Below, piece by piece: positions 25,322 through 35,749 of a DNA stretch of 64,000 bases. Under the pieces are notes generated by a model. The model did not search any database, had not been told where the DNA came from, and worked only from the letters and a program-made list of their open reading frames with translations. A program made the translations under genes and the position numbers. How positions within the stretch are numbered: the stretch's first letter is position 1; the number at the start of each line of letters is the position of its first letter. Source of the DNA: Mesostigma viride (Eukaryota; Streptophyta; Mesostigmatophyceae; Mesostigmatales; Mesostigmataceae); the NCBI GenBank assembly GCA_009746045.1, contig RPFO01000188.1, positions 1,435,955-1,499,954 of the forward strand. The letters run 5' to 3'.

Positions 25322-26287
25322 ATGGGAAAACAACTCAGGAATGCAGTAAAACTGGCTAGACAACACTGTCAAGAATGTCAGTTCAATAGCCCCAAACCTC
25401 AAAAATGGCATACTGCAACTCCTTCCACCAATAGGGGCATGATAGTGGGGGATGTGATGCACATCAACAAAGATGTCCAACCCTACCTGATCCTAAAAGA
25501 CTCATGGTCCAGGTTCACAGTAATGGAACCCCTACCTGGCATGTCTGCAGGGCAGCTACGTGTTGCACTCATGATTGCTTTACCCAGATTCTACCCAGTT
25601 GACAGAATTTTGCTTGATCAACAATTTTCTTGTCTGACTGACCTGGAAGGGTGTGAAGCAATAGAGATTGCTGGGCTGGAAGATCATGAGGGTCAGGGGG
25701 TCATTGAAAGAACCATCAGATCTGTCAAAACCCTACTAGCCAAAAATCCTTCCAAGGATGCTACTTCAGGGGTCTATTGTGACAGGGCACTCTGGTGTCA
25801 TGAAATGTGCACAACCCTAAATATGAGACCTGTCTTGCATGCCACGTGGGGTGAAGTAATCCCAGCAGGCCTGCAGGCAGGTGTATATCCCCCAGAGGTG
25901 ATAGCACTGTACAACACTGCACGTGCACAAACCTCAGCAAAACTGGCAGAAAAAGATAAAACCCATTCCAGGCCAGTATTCCAAAAAGGTGATCAAGTTC
26001 TCTATTACAAGGAAAACAGCTTTGGTAAGGTTGGAACTTGGCTAGGTCCAGTTACCATCCGTGGATTTACCAAAAACAGCAAGACCGTGGAGGTCAAGCA
26101 CAATATCAATGGGAAGCGTCACAGGGTGAGCTGTCATAGAATTAAGAAGTATTATTCTCCCATGGCAGACGTGCCTGGGGAAGAGTCCTTAAGCATGGAC
26201 TCACTACTTCTATCTGGCAACTCCAGCATGCCCAGCAGTAGCTCTGAGCCTAGTGATTCGTCCTCGCCCCAAGAGGCTAGGTTTTAG
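25322..26287 (+). CDS. Retroelement-type integrase of the nested element
   Basis: 321 residues from ATG (MGKQLRNAVK) to a TAG that lies inside the third terminal module. Only the Cys pair of the HHCC finger remains (HCQEC). The catalytic core keeps Asp (VGDVMHIN), Asp (RILLDQQFS) and Glu (GVIERTIRSVK), with about 29 residues between the last two. A C-terminal region with PVFQKGDQVLYY and HRVSCHRIKKYY resembles an integrase SH3-like domain, followed by a Ser-rich tail. It aligns by eye with the integrase of the surrounding element (shared patterns SR[YF], PLPGM/VLPGM and ER[ST]IR.VKT). It presumably cuts and joins ends beginning AGTTAG. The frame is intact. An open extension upstream of the ATG is not counted because it reads through a terminal module. 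Confidence 0.82.
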   Translation: MGKQLRNAVKLARQHCQECQFNSPKPQKWHTATPSTNRGMIVGDVMHINKDVQPYLILKDSWSRFTVMEPLPGMSAGQLRVALMIALPRFYPVDRILLDQQFSCLTDLEGCEAIEIAGLEDHEGQGVIERTIRSVKTLLAKNPSKDATSGVYCDRALWCHEMCTTLNMRPVLHATWGEVIPAGLQAGVYPPEVIALYNTARAQTSAKLAEKDKTHSRPVFQKGDQVLYYKENSFGKVGTWLGPVTIRGFTKNSKTVEVKHNINGKRHRVSCHRIKKYYSPMADVPGEESLSMDSLLLSGNSSMPSSSSEPSDSSSPQEARF

Positions 26288-26491
26288 TTAGGTTAATATT
26301 GTGCGGAAACCTTTTTGCCACTTGGGCTACTCAGGTTCCGCACAATATTACCGGCGATAACCACTCGCCGGACACTCAAGTTCACGACGTCGTGAACTTG
26401 AGTGTCCGGCGAGTGGTTATCGCCGGTAATATTGTGCGGAACCTGAGTAGCCCAAGTGGCAAAAAGGTTTCCGCACAATATTAACCTAACT
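26286..26491. repeat. Perfect 206-bp palindrome at the right end
   Basis: Two 103-bp arms meet between 26,388 and 26,389 (centre TTCACGACGTCGTGAA), with no spacer and no mismatch seen. The left arm is a direct copy of 25,185-25,287. Such a structure could extrude as a cruciform and may be the product of hairpin opening or of two elements joined head to head. Confidence 0.92.
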
Positions 26492-27225
26492 GTGTGCCCT
26501 ATAGCTCTGTGCTGATTGATTTCAAGAGGGCTTTTCTCAAGGGAGACCAAGATCAGGCTAGGCAGACTTGGAGAGATATCCCTCCTTTCTTTGTGACTGT
26601 ACCTGCTGTATGGAGAGCAGAGATAAAGGCCAGGTACCTGAGAATTCTGAAAGGGTTGGAAGGTCTCAGGTCCAGTCCCATTATCTGGAGAAAGAGCCTA
26701 GAGAAATTCTTGAAGAATACTTGTGGGTTCTCCGTGTCTCCAGTGGATCCCTGTTTGTTCCAAGGGTCCTACAATGGTCTTCCTGTCTTTGCCTCACTGC
26801 ATGGTGATGACCTGCATCTCATAGGTCCACCAGACTGGGTTGAGGCTGTCTTGGCTAAGATCCAGAAGCGGTTTGAGCTGGGTAAGATACAGCACATGGT
26901 GGAGAATGAGCCTATGGTCTTCTGTGGCATGCAGGCTACGTTGTTCCAAGCCAAGGGCTCGTGGTTCATCAGGATGGAGGGTGGTAAGGACTACCCACAG
27001 CAGATTGTAGATGCATTGCAGGAGCCCATCACGCAGGCTAGGTGTGCTACCATCAGGGGCATGCTGGCATGGCTTGCAAGTATATGTGCCCCTGACTTGC
27101 TGGTTCTGAGTCGACTTACTGATTCCCAGCTGGTTGAGGTGGGTGCTGAGAGTGTGGTGCAGGCTGTCATGATGTCTCCCCCTCTCATACTGGGTCCTGT
27201 GGATTTGTACAAGCCCCTTGACAAG
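26492..27225 (+). pseudogene. RT fragment (continuation of pol)
   Basis: Resumes the RT after the nested insertion (VPYSSVLIDFKRAFLKG) and runs through the palm motif LHGDDLHLIG and the FELGKIQ region to DLYKPLD, where homology stops abruptly. The same part of RT is present again, complete, at 36,038-37,361. The RNase H that should follow is replaced by an integrase fragment. Confidence 0.85.
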
Positions 27226-27441
27226 CCCCTTGCTAAGGGGATAGAAGAGCAGCTGAACCACAGGGTTAACTATTACTTTGATGGTGTGGCTGTCTCTCCC
27301 CTGGCCCTGCAGTATAGCTTATTACCTGAGAACGTGGTGCAGGCCAGTCTTAGGAAGGCAGATAGGATATTTGCCCAGCTGAGACGTAAGGACAAGAACT
27401 GGAATGTGCTGAGGCCTCAGGTGGGGCTGAAGGTCAGGATG
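27226..27441 (+). pseudogene. Transposed integrase C-terminal fragment
   Basis: Corresponds to 23,428-23,634 of the integrase (IEEQLNHRVNYY to GLKVRMW) joined in frame to the truncated RT. The join carries a short extra repeat of AAGCCCCTTG. It then switches directly into an inverted gag sequence. A recombination scar is inferred. Confidence 0.8.
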
Positions 27442-27448
27442 TGGCTAG

Positions 27449-28804
27449 TCACTGCTGCCCCGACTGGCCCCCTGCCCCAGCAGGCTTGGCCTTCCTGTCA
27501 GGACACTCACGACGCCAGTGACCTTCCTTGCCACACACAAAGCATGCTCCACCCTTCTTCCCAGACCCAGCCCCACCCTTGCCAGGCTTTCCCTGGCCTC
27601 CCTGAGACTGTCCACCCTGCTTGCCCTGGTTGCCTTGAGCTTGGCCCTTGCCTTGCCCTTGGCCACCCTTACCCTGCTGACCACCAGCTTGCTGGCCCCC
27701 AACCCCTCCTTGGGAACCTGCACCCTTGCCACCCTGAGCCCCCTGCCTCTGGCGCCTGAAGCGCTTACGCTTGTTGGGCCTTGCCCCATCACGGGCTGGG
27801 TACCCGGGGACATCACCTTGGCCCTGCACAGCGGAGGTGGCATTGCTGCCATGGGACTGGATAGCTTTGCAGGCAGGATCTGGCTTCCTTATGCTGAGGA
27901 TTACAAGCTCCAGAGCACGCAAGGAGCCATCAGTCTGGTTAAGAAACATGCGGGCACTGTTCCTCCCATCCACACTCAAACCCATACGGTCCAGGAAATA
28001 GTCTGCCAAGGCCCTATCTGTGACTAGGAAGCCATACTTGGCCCCCTTGTCTCTGATACGGTTGAGCCTAGCCCATTCCTCTGCCACAGGGCCCACTATC
28101 TCAAAGGTGTCATACTGATGTTTATAGTAGTTGGTGAGGTTGAGAACCTTGTCAGAGAACTCCTCCCTCAACCCATCCAGGAACTGTGCCCAGGTGAGCT
28201 TGTCCTTGACACCAGTCCTAGCCTTTTCCCTGACACGCTCTGACGAGTCCCTGTTGCATGTGGACGAGTGAAACACTTGCACTAGGTTGACAGTGGGGTC
28301 CACGGAGAGCACAACCAGCTCCATGTCCTCTAGCCACTTGTCTAGAGCTTCCTGTGCTAGTGGTGGGTTAAGAGGCTTTTGTCCATTCATAAGCGTGACT
28401 GCACTCATGTGAGGTCTCGACCCTGGCAGCGCTTTCACCGGCTCCACCACAGTGGGTGTCACAGTAACAACGCCACTTGGGCCAGCAAGCACAGGGGAGA
28501 GCACATCCACGTGAGGCCTCTTACCATTGCCGTCAGCGGAGGTGTCCCTCTTACGCTTCTCCACGGCAGGTTGCCCATTCGCCACCGTTATTGCATCAGA
28601 TGCTCCTAGCGCCCGCGCCTTGCGCGCCTCCTCCACCGAGTCTTCGTGCCGTCTCTTGCTGCCTGGTCTCTTTCCCCCATCGCCCTCGCTGGCTGGGATC
28701 GCCTCCCCCACCAGCTGCTCCTTGTCTTGCCGAGGCTCCTGGCTTGCTCCAGCCGGTGCCTCCATCTCGCCCTTGTCGCCGTCTCCCGGTTTGCCACGAG
28801 GCAT
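27449..28804 (-). CDS. gag: gag, intact inverted copy
   Basis: 451 residues, MPRGKPGDG to GQSGQQ, then TGA. It has the same layout as the plus-strand copy but keeps the frame through the CX2CX4HX4C zinc knuckle (CFVCGKEGHWRRECP, about residues 418-432). The tail before the knuckle is rich in Gly, Gln and Lys and is probably RNA-binding. It is cut off immediately after the stop codon, so no pol follows on this side. Confidence 0.88.
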   Translation of the reverse strand: MPRGKPGDGDKGEMEAPAGASQEPRQDKEQLVGEAIPASEGDGGKRPGSKRRHEDSVEEARKARALGASDAITVANGQPAVEKRKRDTSADGNGKRPHVDVLSPVLAGPSGVVTVTPTVVEPVKALPGSRPHMSAVTLMNGQKPLNPPLAQEALDKWLEDMELVVLSVDPTVNLVQVFHSSTCNRDSSERVREKARTGVKDKLTWAQFLDGLREEFSDKVLNLTNYYKHQYDTFEIVGPVAEEWARLNRIRDKGAKYGFLVTDRALADYFLDRMGLSVDGRNSARMFLNQTDGSLRALELVILSIRKPDPACKAIQSHGSNATSAVQGQGDVPGYPARDGARPNKRKRFRRQRQGAQGGKGAGSQGGVGGQQAGGQQGKGGQGQGKGQAQGNQGKQGGQSQGGQGKPGKGGAGSGKKGGACFVCGKEGHWRRECPDRKAKPAGAGGQSGQQ

Positions 28805-28856
28805 TATATACAGTGGGATGGCAATACAAAACAGGCGATAGACAAGGAAAACAGGC

Positions 28857-30005
28857 TCAAGCGCTGGTGCTGCCGGAAGAAGCCGCTGGACGCTCCTCAG
28901 CTATGGCCTCCTCCTCACGCTCCTGCGCTGTGCGCGCCACCGGTGTCCCTACGCGCGGAACTGAACGGACCTCCTCCGCGTTGTAAGGACCTAATACCCG
29001 GCTCACCGGCCTCCCGGCTGGTGTCTGCTCCACCGGCAGCCTAGGCGCACTACCACGGCGATACCACTGCAGGTTCCTGACCCACCGACTGCCACCACCC
29101 CGCCTGTCGTTCCGTGACCCCCGACCAATCTCAGCGAAGTCGTGTTCTGGCTCAAACGGGATATGCAACTCCGCCCTACGCCGAGCTGAGTAGCCCTCGT
29201 TTGTGCCGTCCCCTTCGTCAATCTGCTGTGACGAACGAGCTATGATGCCCGTGGGGCGATCCACGAACTCGCTGTGAAAATCCTCGTCGGTGACGTCCCG
29301 ACCGGTGATGACTGTCACCGTTGGCCCACACGCCCCCGGCCTGCTTTGCAACCTCGGTGTATCCAAGGTCGACCAAATGCCGGCTGGTCGTGTCGTGATC
29401 ACCCAGTGATCGGCGTGACCACGCGCCTCTTGGGTCAAGATATTGACCAGGTGCTCACACGTCTGAGCTACCACTTCAGCCGAATCCCACGGACTGTCGG
29501 CTTCACGCGTCTGCGCGTCCCGTATAATATGTGACGCGTCGGTCCCCTCCCCCAGCGAGCTTGTCGCCACCCAGTGATTGTACAATCTGGTACCACCTAA
29601 ACAAATGGCCACCAGCTGGCTCAGCGTTTCACGCGCTAAGTCCAGCGCCTGAATGGTGACGTGCCCGCCCTGGTACGCGACCTCCAAACTGTAGATCAAC
29701 GAAGCTATTTCGTCGCGAATAGCGACAAGCCGCTCCGTGCAGACCCGACCCGTCTCCCCTGGCGACGTCGTCGCCCTTATCCTCATCACCACTGGGTCGT
29801 TTGCCGACGGCCCTGCTGCGTTTCCAAACACAGCAACCCAACCTCCTTCCGCAAGACCCCTCGCAACGTAGGCGGCCTGCACAAACGTAGAAGCGTTGGA
29901 TGGGTGGGAATAGGGGAAAAACGCGTTCTCGCGCGCTGGCGCCTCGGGAGCTGCTTCGTGCCCGGGGGATGACTCAGGTGTCTCGACCCGAGCCTCGGCC
30001 GACAT
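28857..30005 (-). CDS. ORF1, inverted copy
   Basis: Full-length 382-residue copy of the accessory ORF, from MSAEARVETP to SSGSTSA. It sits 52 nt upstream of gag and about 34 nt downstream of the LTR, exactly as in the plus-strand copy. Function unknown; see the entry at 19,959. Confidence 0.75.
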   Translation of the reverse strand: MSAEARVETPESSPGHEAAPEAPARENAFFPYSHPSNASTFVQAAYVARGLAEGGWVAVFGNAAGPSANDPVVMRIRATTSPGETGRVCTERLVAIRDEIASLIYSLEVAYQGGHVTIQALDLARETLSQLVAICLGGTRLYNHWVATSSLGEGTDASHIIRDAQTREADSPWDSAEVVAQTCEHLVNILTQEARGHADHWVITTRPAGIWSTLDTPRLQSRPGACGPTVTVITGRDVTDEDFHSEFVDRPTGIIARSSQQIDEGDGTNEGYSARRRAELHIPFEPEHDFAEIGRGSRNDRRGGGSRWVRNLQWYRRGSAPRLPVEQTPAGRPVSRVLGPYNAEEVRSVPRVGTPVARTAQEREEEAIAEERPAASSGSTSA

Positions 30006-30039
30006 GAAAAACCTTGCACAACAGAAATGCAATAGTACG

Positions 30040-30680
30040 AGTTAGCGAACAGCCAGAACTGTGAGTTCCTGGTCTCTCGCGCCACACAACGGGATGAGCC
30101 AAAGTTGCAAAGGCAGCAACCTTTTAACCCGTGCACCAAGCCACGACCACGGTGAGCGGTTCCACGACCAATGTGGGAGCCTCGGTTCGAGCTTGCCAAG
30201 ATAGCTGGTCATCCCCCATGACCAAGCTATATCCTTTGCGTTGTTCCTCGTTCCCATCGGTGTGACGAGGCACGTGCAGGCAGGCAAGCAAATCCTCAAC
30301 GTCCACTGGCATCAGTGCAGAGCCAGGACGAACTGGATTTGCCTAGACTCTGCAACCTAGGAAGTACAGGACCTGTCACAAGTCTGCAAGGCCTAGTATC
30401 CTTGCAGACCTGTGCCAGTTCCTGTAGTCCACCAGTCACAGGCTGCTGCTCTTCTGGTCTACGTGGACCACAGTCACGTGATAGTCAGGCTAAGCCTGCG
30501 CAGGCACGGCCTGCCACGTGTCCTGTCCACTACACCAGAGGACTGTACCTCAGTCGGCCACGGACGGCTAGGACTTCGGGACCTCATATCTTTCTTGTCC
30601 CTTGTCTGTTTCAGGCGGTCAGCACGGCGTTGGAAAGGTCTTTCCAAACTGCATCCACTTAGCATATTGGTTGCCCAAAA
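30040..30680 (-). repeat. LTR of the inverted copy, lacking its first 8 bp
   Basis: Matches the outer LTRs on the opposite strand, from GCTAACT at 30,040-30,046 (seen as AGTTAGC on plus). It stops at CCCAAAA instead of finishing AGTTAGCA (reverse complement), and there joins an internal LTR sequence (GCTTGCCAAG). It carries at least one substitution relative to the outer LTRs (near 30,190). Confidence 0.85.
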
Positions 30681-30683
30681 AAA

Positions 30684-31181
30684 GCTTGCCAAGATAGCTG
30701 GTCATCCCCCATGACCAAGCTATATCCTTTGCGTTGTTCCTCGTTCCCATCGGTGTGACGAGGCACGTGCAGGCAGGCAAGCAAATCCTCAACGTCCACT
30801 GGCATCAGTGCAGAGCCAGGACGAACTGGATTTGCCTAGACTCTGCAACCTAGGAAGTACAGGACCTGTCACAAGTCTGCAAGGCCTAGTATCCTTGCAG
30901 ACCTGTGCCAGTTCCTGTAGTCCACCAGTCACAGGCTGCTGCTCTTCTGGTCTACGTGGACCACAGTCACGTGATAGTCAGGCTAAGCCTGCGCAGGCAC
31001 GGCCTGCCACGTGTCCTGTCCACTACACCAGAGGACTGTACCTCAGTCGGCCACGGACGGCTAGGACTTCGGGACCTCATATCTTTCTTGTCCCTTGTCT
31101 GTTTCAGGCGGTCAGCACGGCGTTGGAAAGGTCTTTCCAAACTGCATCCACTTAGCATATTGGTTGCCCAAAATGCTAACT
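30684..31181 (-). repeat. Partial LTR duplicate (498 bp)
   Basis: The first 498 bp of the LTR in element orientation, ending with the proper AGTTAGC terminus at 31,175-31,181 next to the polypurine tract. Together with 30,040-30,680 it makes a tandem, overlapping LTR pair, as from strand-transfer slippage or recombination between LTRs. Confidence 0.85.
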
Positions 31182-32183
31182 CCAACCCTTTCTTCTTTTG
31201 GAGCTGGACCAGCTTGAAATAAACCTAACCTTGCTTGTGCCCACTCAGCCACAGACCGCTTGGTCCCTTGGGGTTGATCAGACCTGATAGGGCCCAGGGT
31301 CCTGCCTCCTTTTGGGTAACAACATATCGCCCTTGGACCAGGCTAGGTGTACTGGCCAGTGAATCAGAGGTCACCCCAGGTTATCCCCTGACCCCTTGGT
31401 CAGCTCCCAACCTTTCCTTGGGAACTTGGTGCTGGATTAAAGTCAAGGCACATTACCTAGTCCAATGGCTGGGATTACAGGATGCCAAGAACGTACTATT
31501 GTGAGTTCCTGATCTTTCACAGTTATCACAGGCGCCCGTTCTTATGGCGCCCGCCTTGGCCAGCCTTTCCCTTTGCTCAAAGAACTCAGGTAGCACCTAC
31601 AAATACTGCCTCCTTGGGGAGCCCATGTCTTCACTGGGTGTTAAGCCCAGGAATCACTCATGCCAGGCTGTGGCTCTGCTGGGGAATTGAACCCCACCCC
31701 AACCTCCAGGTTTATAGGTGACCTGGAACTTTACACAAGAGAAACATTACAACCATGGAACAACATGAGAATGACATGACATGATTATGTTTTATTCAAG
31801 CATTATATAACCCAGAATGTGGCCCCTGGCAACCATGTTCCACATGGTCACACAACCAGGTTCTTTATTAGCAACAGGTTGGAAACAAGCACTAGAAAAC
31901 ATATATACAGCAACCTGTAAGAACCAACATTCGGGTTGCCCTTGCATGGCCTAACTGTTTGAGGCCAAAGGCGTCGACTTAAGTCCTGGCGACTCTTCTG
32001 AACCCCATGGGGAGGGCCAGGCATGATTCTCAGCTGGTAGGAGTGACATTCCACACCAACTCCTGTCCAGGAGGGTGTACCTAACCCTGAAGGACCGGCT
32101 GTCAACCAGTAAGCACCAGTCACCACTTGGTACTTTGGTCAAGCAGCCCACTGGGGCACCCAAGCTGAAGCAAGGCCTGGTCT
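31182..32183 (-). other. 3' untranslated region and polypurine tract of the inverted copy
   Basis: Inverse of 37,362-38,368. The polypurine tract next to the LTR is at 31,182-31,199 (minus strand AAAAGAAGAAAGGGTTGG). The roughly 1-kb region has no significant ORF. Confidence 0.8.
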
Positions 32184-35100
32184 CTATGGCCGCCCGTGTA
32201 AGGGGTCCATGAGCCCACGGAGCAGGGGGTACTGCCTCTCCGCCTTCTCCTCCAGCTTGGTGAGGGCATCTGCAGGGTTGTCCACACCAGGCACATGTTC
32301 AATGTGAGCTAGGTAGGACATCTCCTTGAGCAACAAGTAGTCAAGGTCCCTGCTCCTGGCCAGCTGCCTGTGCACAAATTGCACCATGCCCATGCTATCA
32401 GTCCTCACCAGTGTGTGCAGCTGCAACCTACAGGAAGCCACTTGACATAGCTGGTAGAAGAGCTCCCTCAAGTAAAGAGCAGTATGCAGCCCTTCACAGA
32501 TTGCCCTGCACTCAGCAATATCACTGCTGGGTGTAACCCTGTTCTGCAACCGACTGTACCAGGTAACAAGTGAGGTGTGATCTTGCTCCAGGGTAACTAA
32601 TGCTGCTGCCCTGCCCCTGACCTCTGTGACCTTCCTATTGTCCATAGAACTGTCCACATAGAGAACCATGTCAAGGGGCTTGTACAAATCCACAGGACCC
32701 AGTATGAGAGGGGGAGACATCATGACAGCCTGCACCACACTCTCAGCACCCACCTCAACCAGCTGGGAATCAGTAAGTCGACTCAGAACCAGCAAGTCAG
32801 GGGCACATATACTTGCAAGCCATGCCAGCATGCCCCTGATGGTAGCACACCTAGCCTGCGTGATGGGCTCCTGCAATGCATCTACAATCTGCTGTGGGTA
32901 GTCCTTACCACCCTCCATCCTGATGAACCACGAGCCCTTGGCTTGGAACAACGTAGCCTGCATGCCACAGAAGACCATAGGCTCATTCTCCACCATGTGC
33001 TGTATCTTACCCAGCTCAAACCGCTTCTGGATCTTAGCCAAGACAGCCTCAACCCAGTCTGGTGGACCTATGAGATGCAGGTCATCACCATGCAGTGAGG
33101 CAAAGACAGGAAGGCCATTGTAGGACCCTTGGAACAAACAGGGATCCACTGGAGACACAGAAAACCCACAAGTATTCTTCAAGAATTTCTCTAGGCTCTT
33201 TCTCCAGATAATGGGACTGGACCTGAGACCTTCCAACCCTTTCAGAATTCTCAGGTACCTGGCCTTTATCTCTGCTCTCCATACAGCAGGTACAGTCACA
33301 AAGAAAGGAGGGATATCTCTCCAAGTCTGCCTAGCCTGATCTTGGTCACCCTTGAGAAAAGCCCTCTTGAAATCAATCAGCACAGAGCTATAGGGCACAC
33401 CCTTAACCAGAAAAGACAGAAATATACACAGCAGAATCCTCCACGTGTCATGCAGCATCCCTGGAGTATAGAGCTCCTCATCTAACAACTGGCCAGTGCC
33501 ATGATACTCGGTTACAACTGGTCTGACATGTGGCACCTGGACACCATCAACCTCCTTGAGCTTGAGGACAAACATCAATCTGAGCAGCTGGTGAACTTCT
33601 GGCAGCTCATCCACAGGTTCTGCACAGTTGGAAACTATCCACTCATGCCCAGAAGCAACAAAGCCAAGAGTCCATGCCTTAGCCATCTTGGGGCTCTGCA
33701 TCATCTCGACTAGCTGGCGCCAGGGAATAGGACTGTGAGCAGCTATCTGGTACCTGTTTACCCCTAACTGCCTTGGATCAAAGGTGGTTGGGATTATCAA
33801 CAAGTCCTCAGCTATGGGCTCCTGACCTGAGGACCCTCAGCTGGCTGACTCCTAACAGCCTTCACCGCCACTGCAAGACCCTGGGAATAGTGATATCTTT
33901 CAAGGGGGAGGCTGCCCCTGCCTTCTAGTGCCAACTCATCAGAGGTCAAAGTAACCCCTGGCATGCACAAGAAGTTCTGACCCAGAATGGCAGGCCCCTG
34001 ATAGCCCTCTACCACACAGAACGTGGTGGGCACCCCTAAGATAGGCACACTCACTTCCCCAAGGATCTTCATGGACACCTTTCCTGAGAAATCAGACACA
34101 GCAAGGCAACTGGGATGGGACATCTGTAAGCCTACAGCATCCTCTTCCCTGATGACAGACACCTGTGAGTTGGTATCTACCTCCATTGTAGCTGCCCAGC
34201 ACGACCCCCACCCCGTGAGCTTGGATACCTTGGGATCATGTTTGCTGCGCATGAGTGCTCGGATGACGTCCGCCATGAGAGGCCCCCGGGCCTTAGGTGG
34301 CTGCCCCGTCCCCTCTGGCCTTGTGACAGTTGCTTCAGCAGCCTCCTCCTGCTCGTCATCTTCCAGCAGGGACAGACCATCATCCACCACCAGAGGATTG
34401 TTAGCTGCTGCTGCCTGGCTCTGGCCTGGCTCCTCAACCCAGCTGGGAGGGCCTGGCCCGTCTGCAGGCCAGATTGCATGTGGCCTTCTTTCCTTGACAT
34501 GAGCCCAGGACAACCTGTACACGTGCCTTGGATCCTTTTCCAAAGCCACCAGGCAAGATCTGTTAGCTTCTTCCACACGAGTGACAACCCCATCCTGCCA
34601 CTTCCCCCGCTTGCCTGGAATAGATGGTTCCTTCCACATCCTGACCTTCAGCCCCACCTGAGGCCTCAGCACATTCCAGTTCTTGTCCTTACGTCTCAGC
34701 TGGGCAAATAACCTATCTGCCTTCCTAAGACTGGCCTGCACCACGTTCTCAGGCAACAAGCTATACTGCAGGGCCAGGGGAGAGACAGCCACACCATCAA
34801 AGTAATAGTTAACCCTGTGGTTCAGCTGCTCTTCTATCCCCTTACACCAGGCTGCCCTCTCTAAGGCAGATGCCACAAGTGGCACTGACTCTGCTGCTAG
34901 CACCACTGTCTTCACTTCACGTATGGATCTCTCTACAGCCCCTTGCTGCCCATGACTCTCCCTGGGGACTACTACCAGCTTACAAGGCAGCTGGTCCTGA
35001 TGCTTGAGCAAACAGTCAAACTGCAAGTCTGCCTGCACACTCTTGCACACCCCAAAGCCTGGGATCAGGGCCTTCATACCCAACAACAAGTGGTGCTCCT

Positions 35101-35749
35101 GCATACCAGGCAGAACGTCTATCAGCCTATATCTGCTGAACCTGTCCACCCACCAATATATACAAGCCCCTGATATGCTGGATATCCATCTGGATGTCGC
35201 CACGCTCCCTAGCAGGCTCCCTAGCATGGGACTGAGGTGGGTGAACAGCATTCTCCTGGCAACCACAGTTCTCAGCAGCAGCCTGGCATGCCTCCCACAA
35301 AGGCTCCCTACCTAGCTTCCAAGCAAACATTGCTGCCTGCCCAGAATGCCCAAACATATGATGCAATCTATGGCCAGCCTCAGCATAGCTCAGCACTCTG
35401 TCAGTACTGACCTGGCGAGACGTCTGAACCGTGTGTGGGGACACATGATCCACTCCTGAGGTTCCAGGGCTTCCCTGCAGGCCGTCCTGACGCCCCAAGT
35501 CAGGCCCTGCACCCTGGACCGCTCCAGGCCCTTCCAGCAAGGTCCCTTGGCCCTCCAGGCCAGCACCTGCTGGAGACCCACCACCTGCATGAGGCATAGG
35601 GAATTCAGCTGCAGCATTGTTATTGCAATCCAGTGGAAGAACAACATCTTTACACCCTTGGTGCTGCACAAGGGGCACACCCCCATCCTTATGTACATCC
35701 AGCACACCTTCCCCAAGGGGTGATTGACTATTTACAGGGGATGATGTAG
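32184..35749 (-). pseudogene. pol: pol of the inverted copy, with two frameshifts
   Basis: On the minus strand it encodes, in order, the zinc region (to about 35,150), integrase core, SH3-like region, protease-like domain (VDTNSQ, ILGQNFL), RT (DFKRAFLKG, LHGDDLHLIG) and RNase H (YVDSS, AECRA, RTDSMG, VDNPADALTK), ending HGRP-stop at 32,184. Compared with the plus copy it has a frame change near 35,150 (GGTGGGTGGACAGG versus GGTGGCAGTGGACAGG) and a 1-nt loss near 33,826. It is contiguous otherwise and preserves the integrase-protease-RT order. Confidence 0.85.

Larger units (their letters stand above)
24876..26491 (+). mobile_element. Integrase-only element with inverted termini, nested in pol
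   Basis: Inserted in the RT coding sequence and flanked by a 5-bp duplication, GTGTG (24,871-24,875 and 26,492-26,496); uninterrupted copies of RT show a single GTGTG. Termini are AGTTAGG and CCTAACT. A terminal module of about 70-103 bp occurs four times: left end 24,876-24,947 (72 bp, itself palindromic), 25,185-25,292, 26,286-26,388, and inverted at 26,389-26,491. It encodes one protein, an integrase. No gag, protease or RT is present. Related integrase, terminal hexamer and duplication size tie it to the surrounding retrotransposon family. Confidence 0.85.

Noticed and set aside
27518..29044. Plus-strand reading frames over the inverted gag and ORF1
   Set aside because: They are antisense shadows of the coding strand, and identical shadows appear opposite the plus-strand copies.
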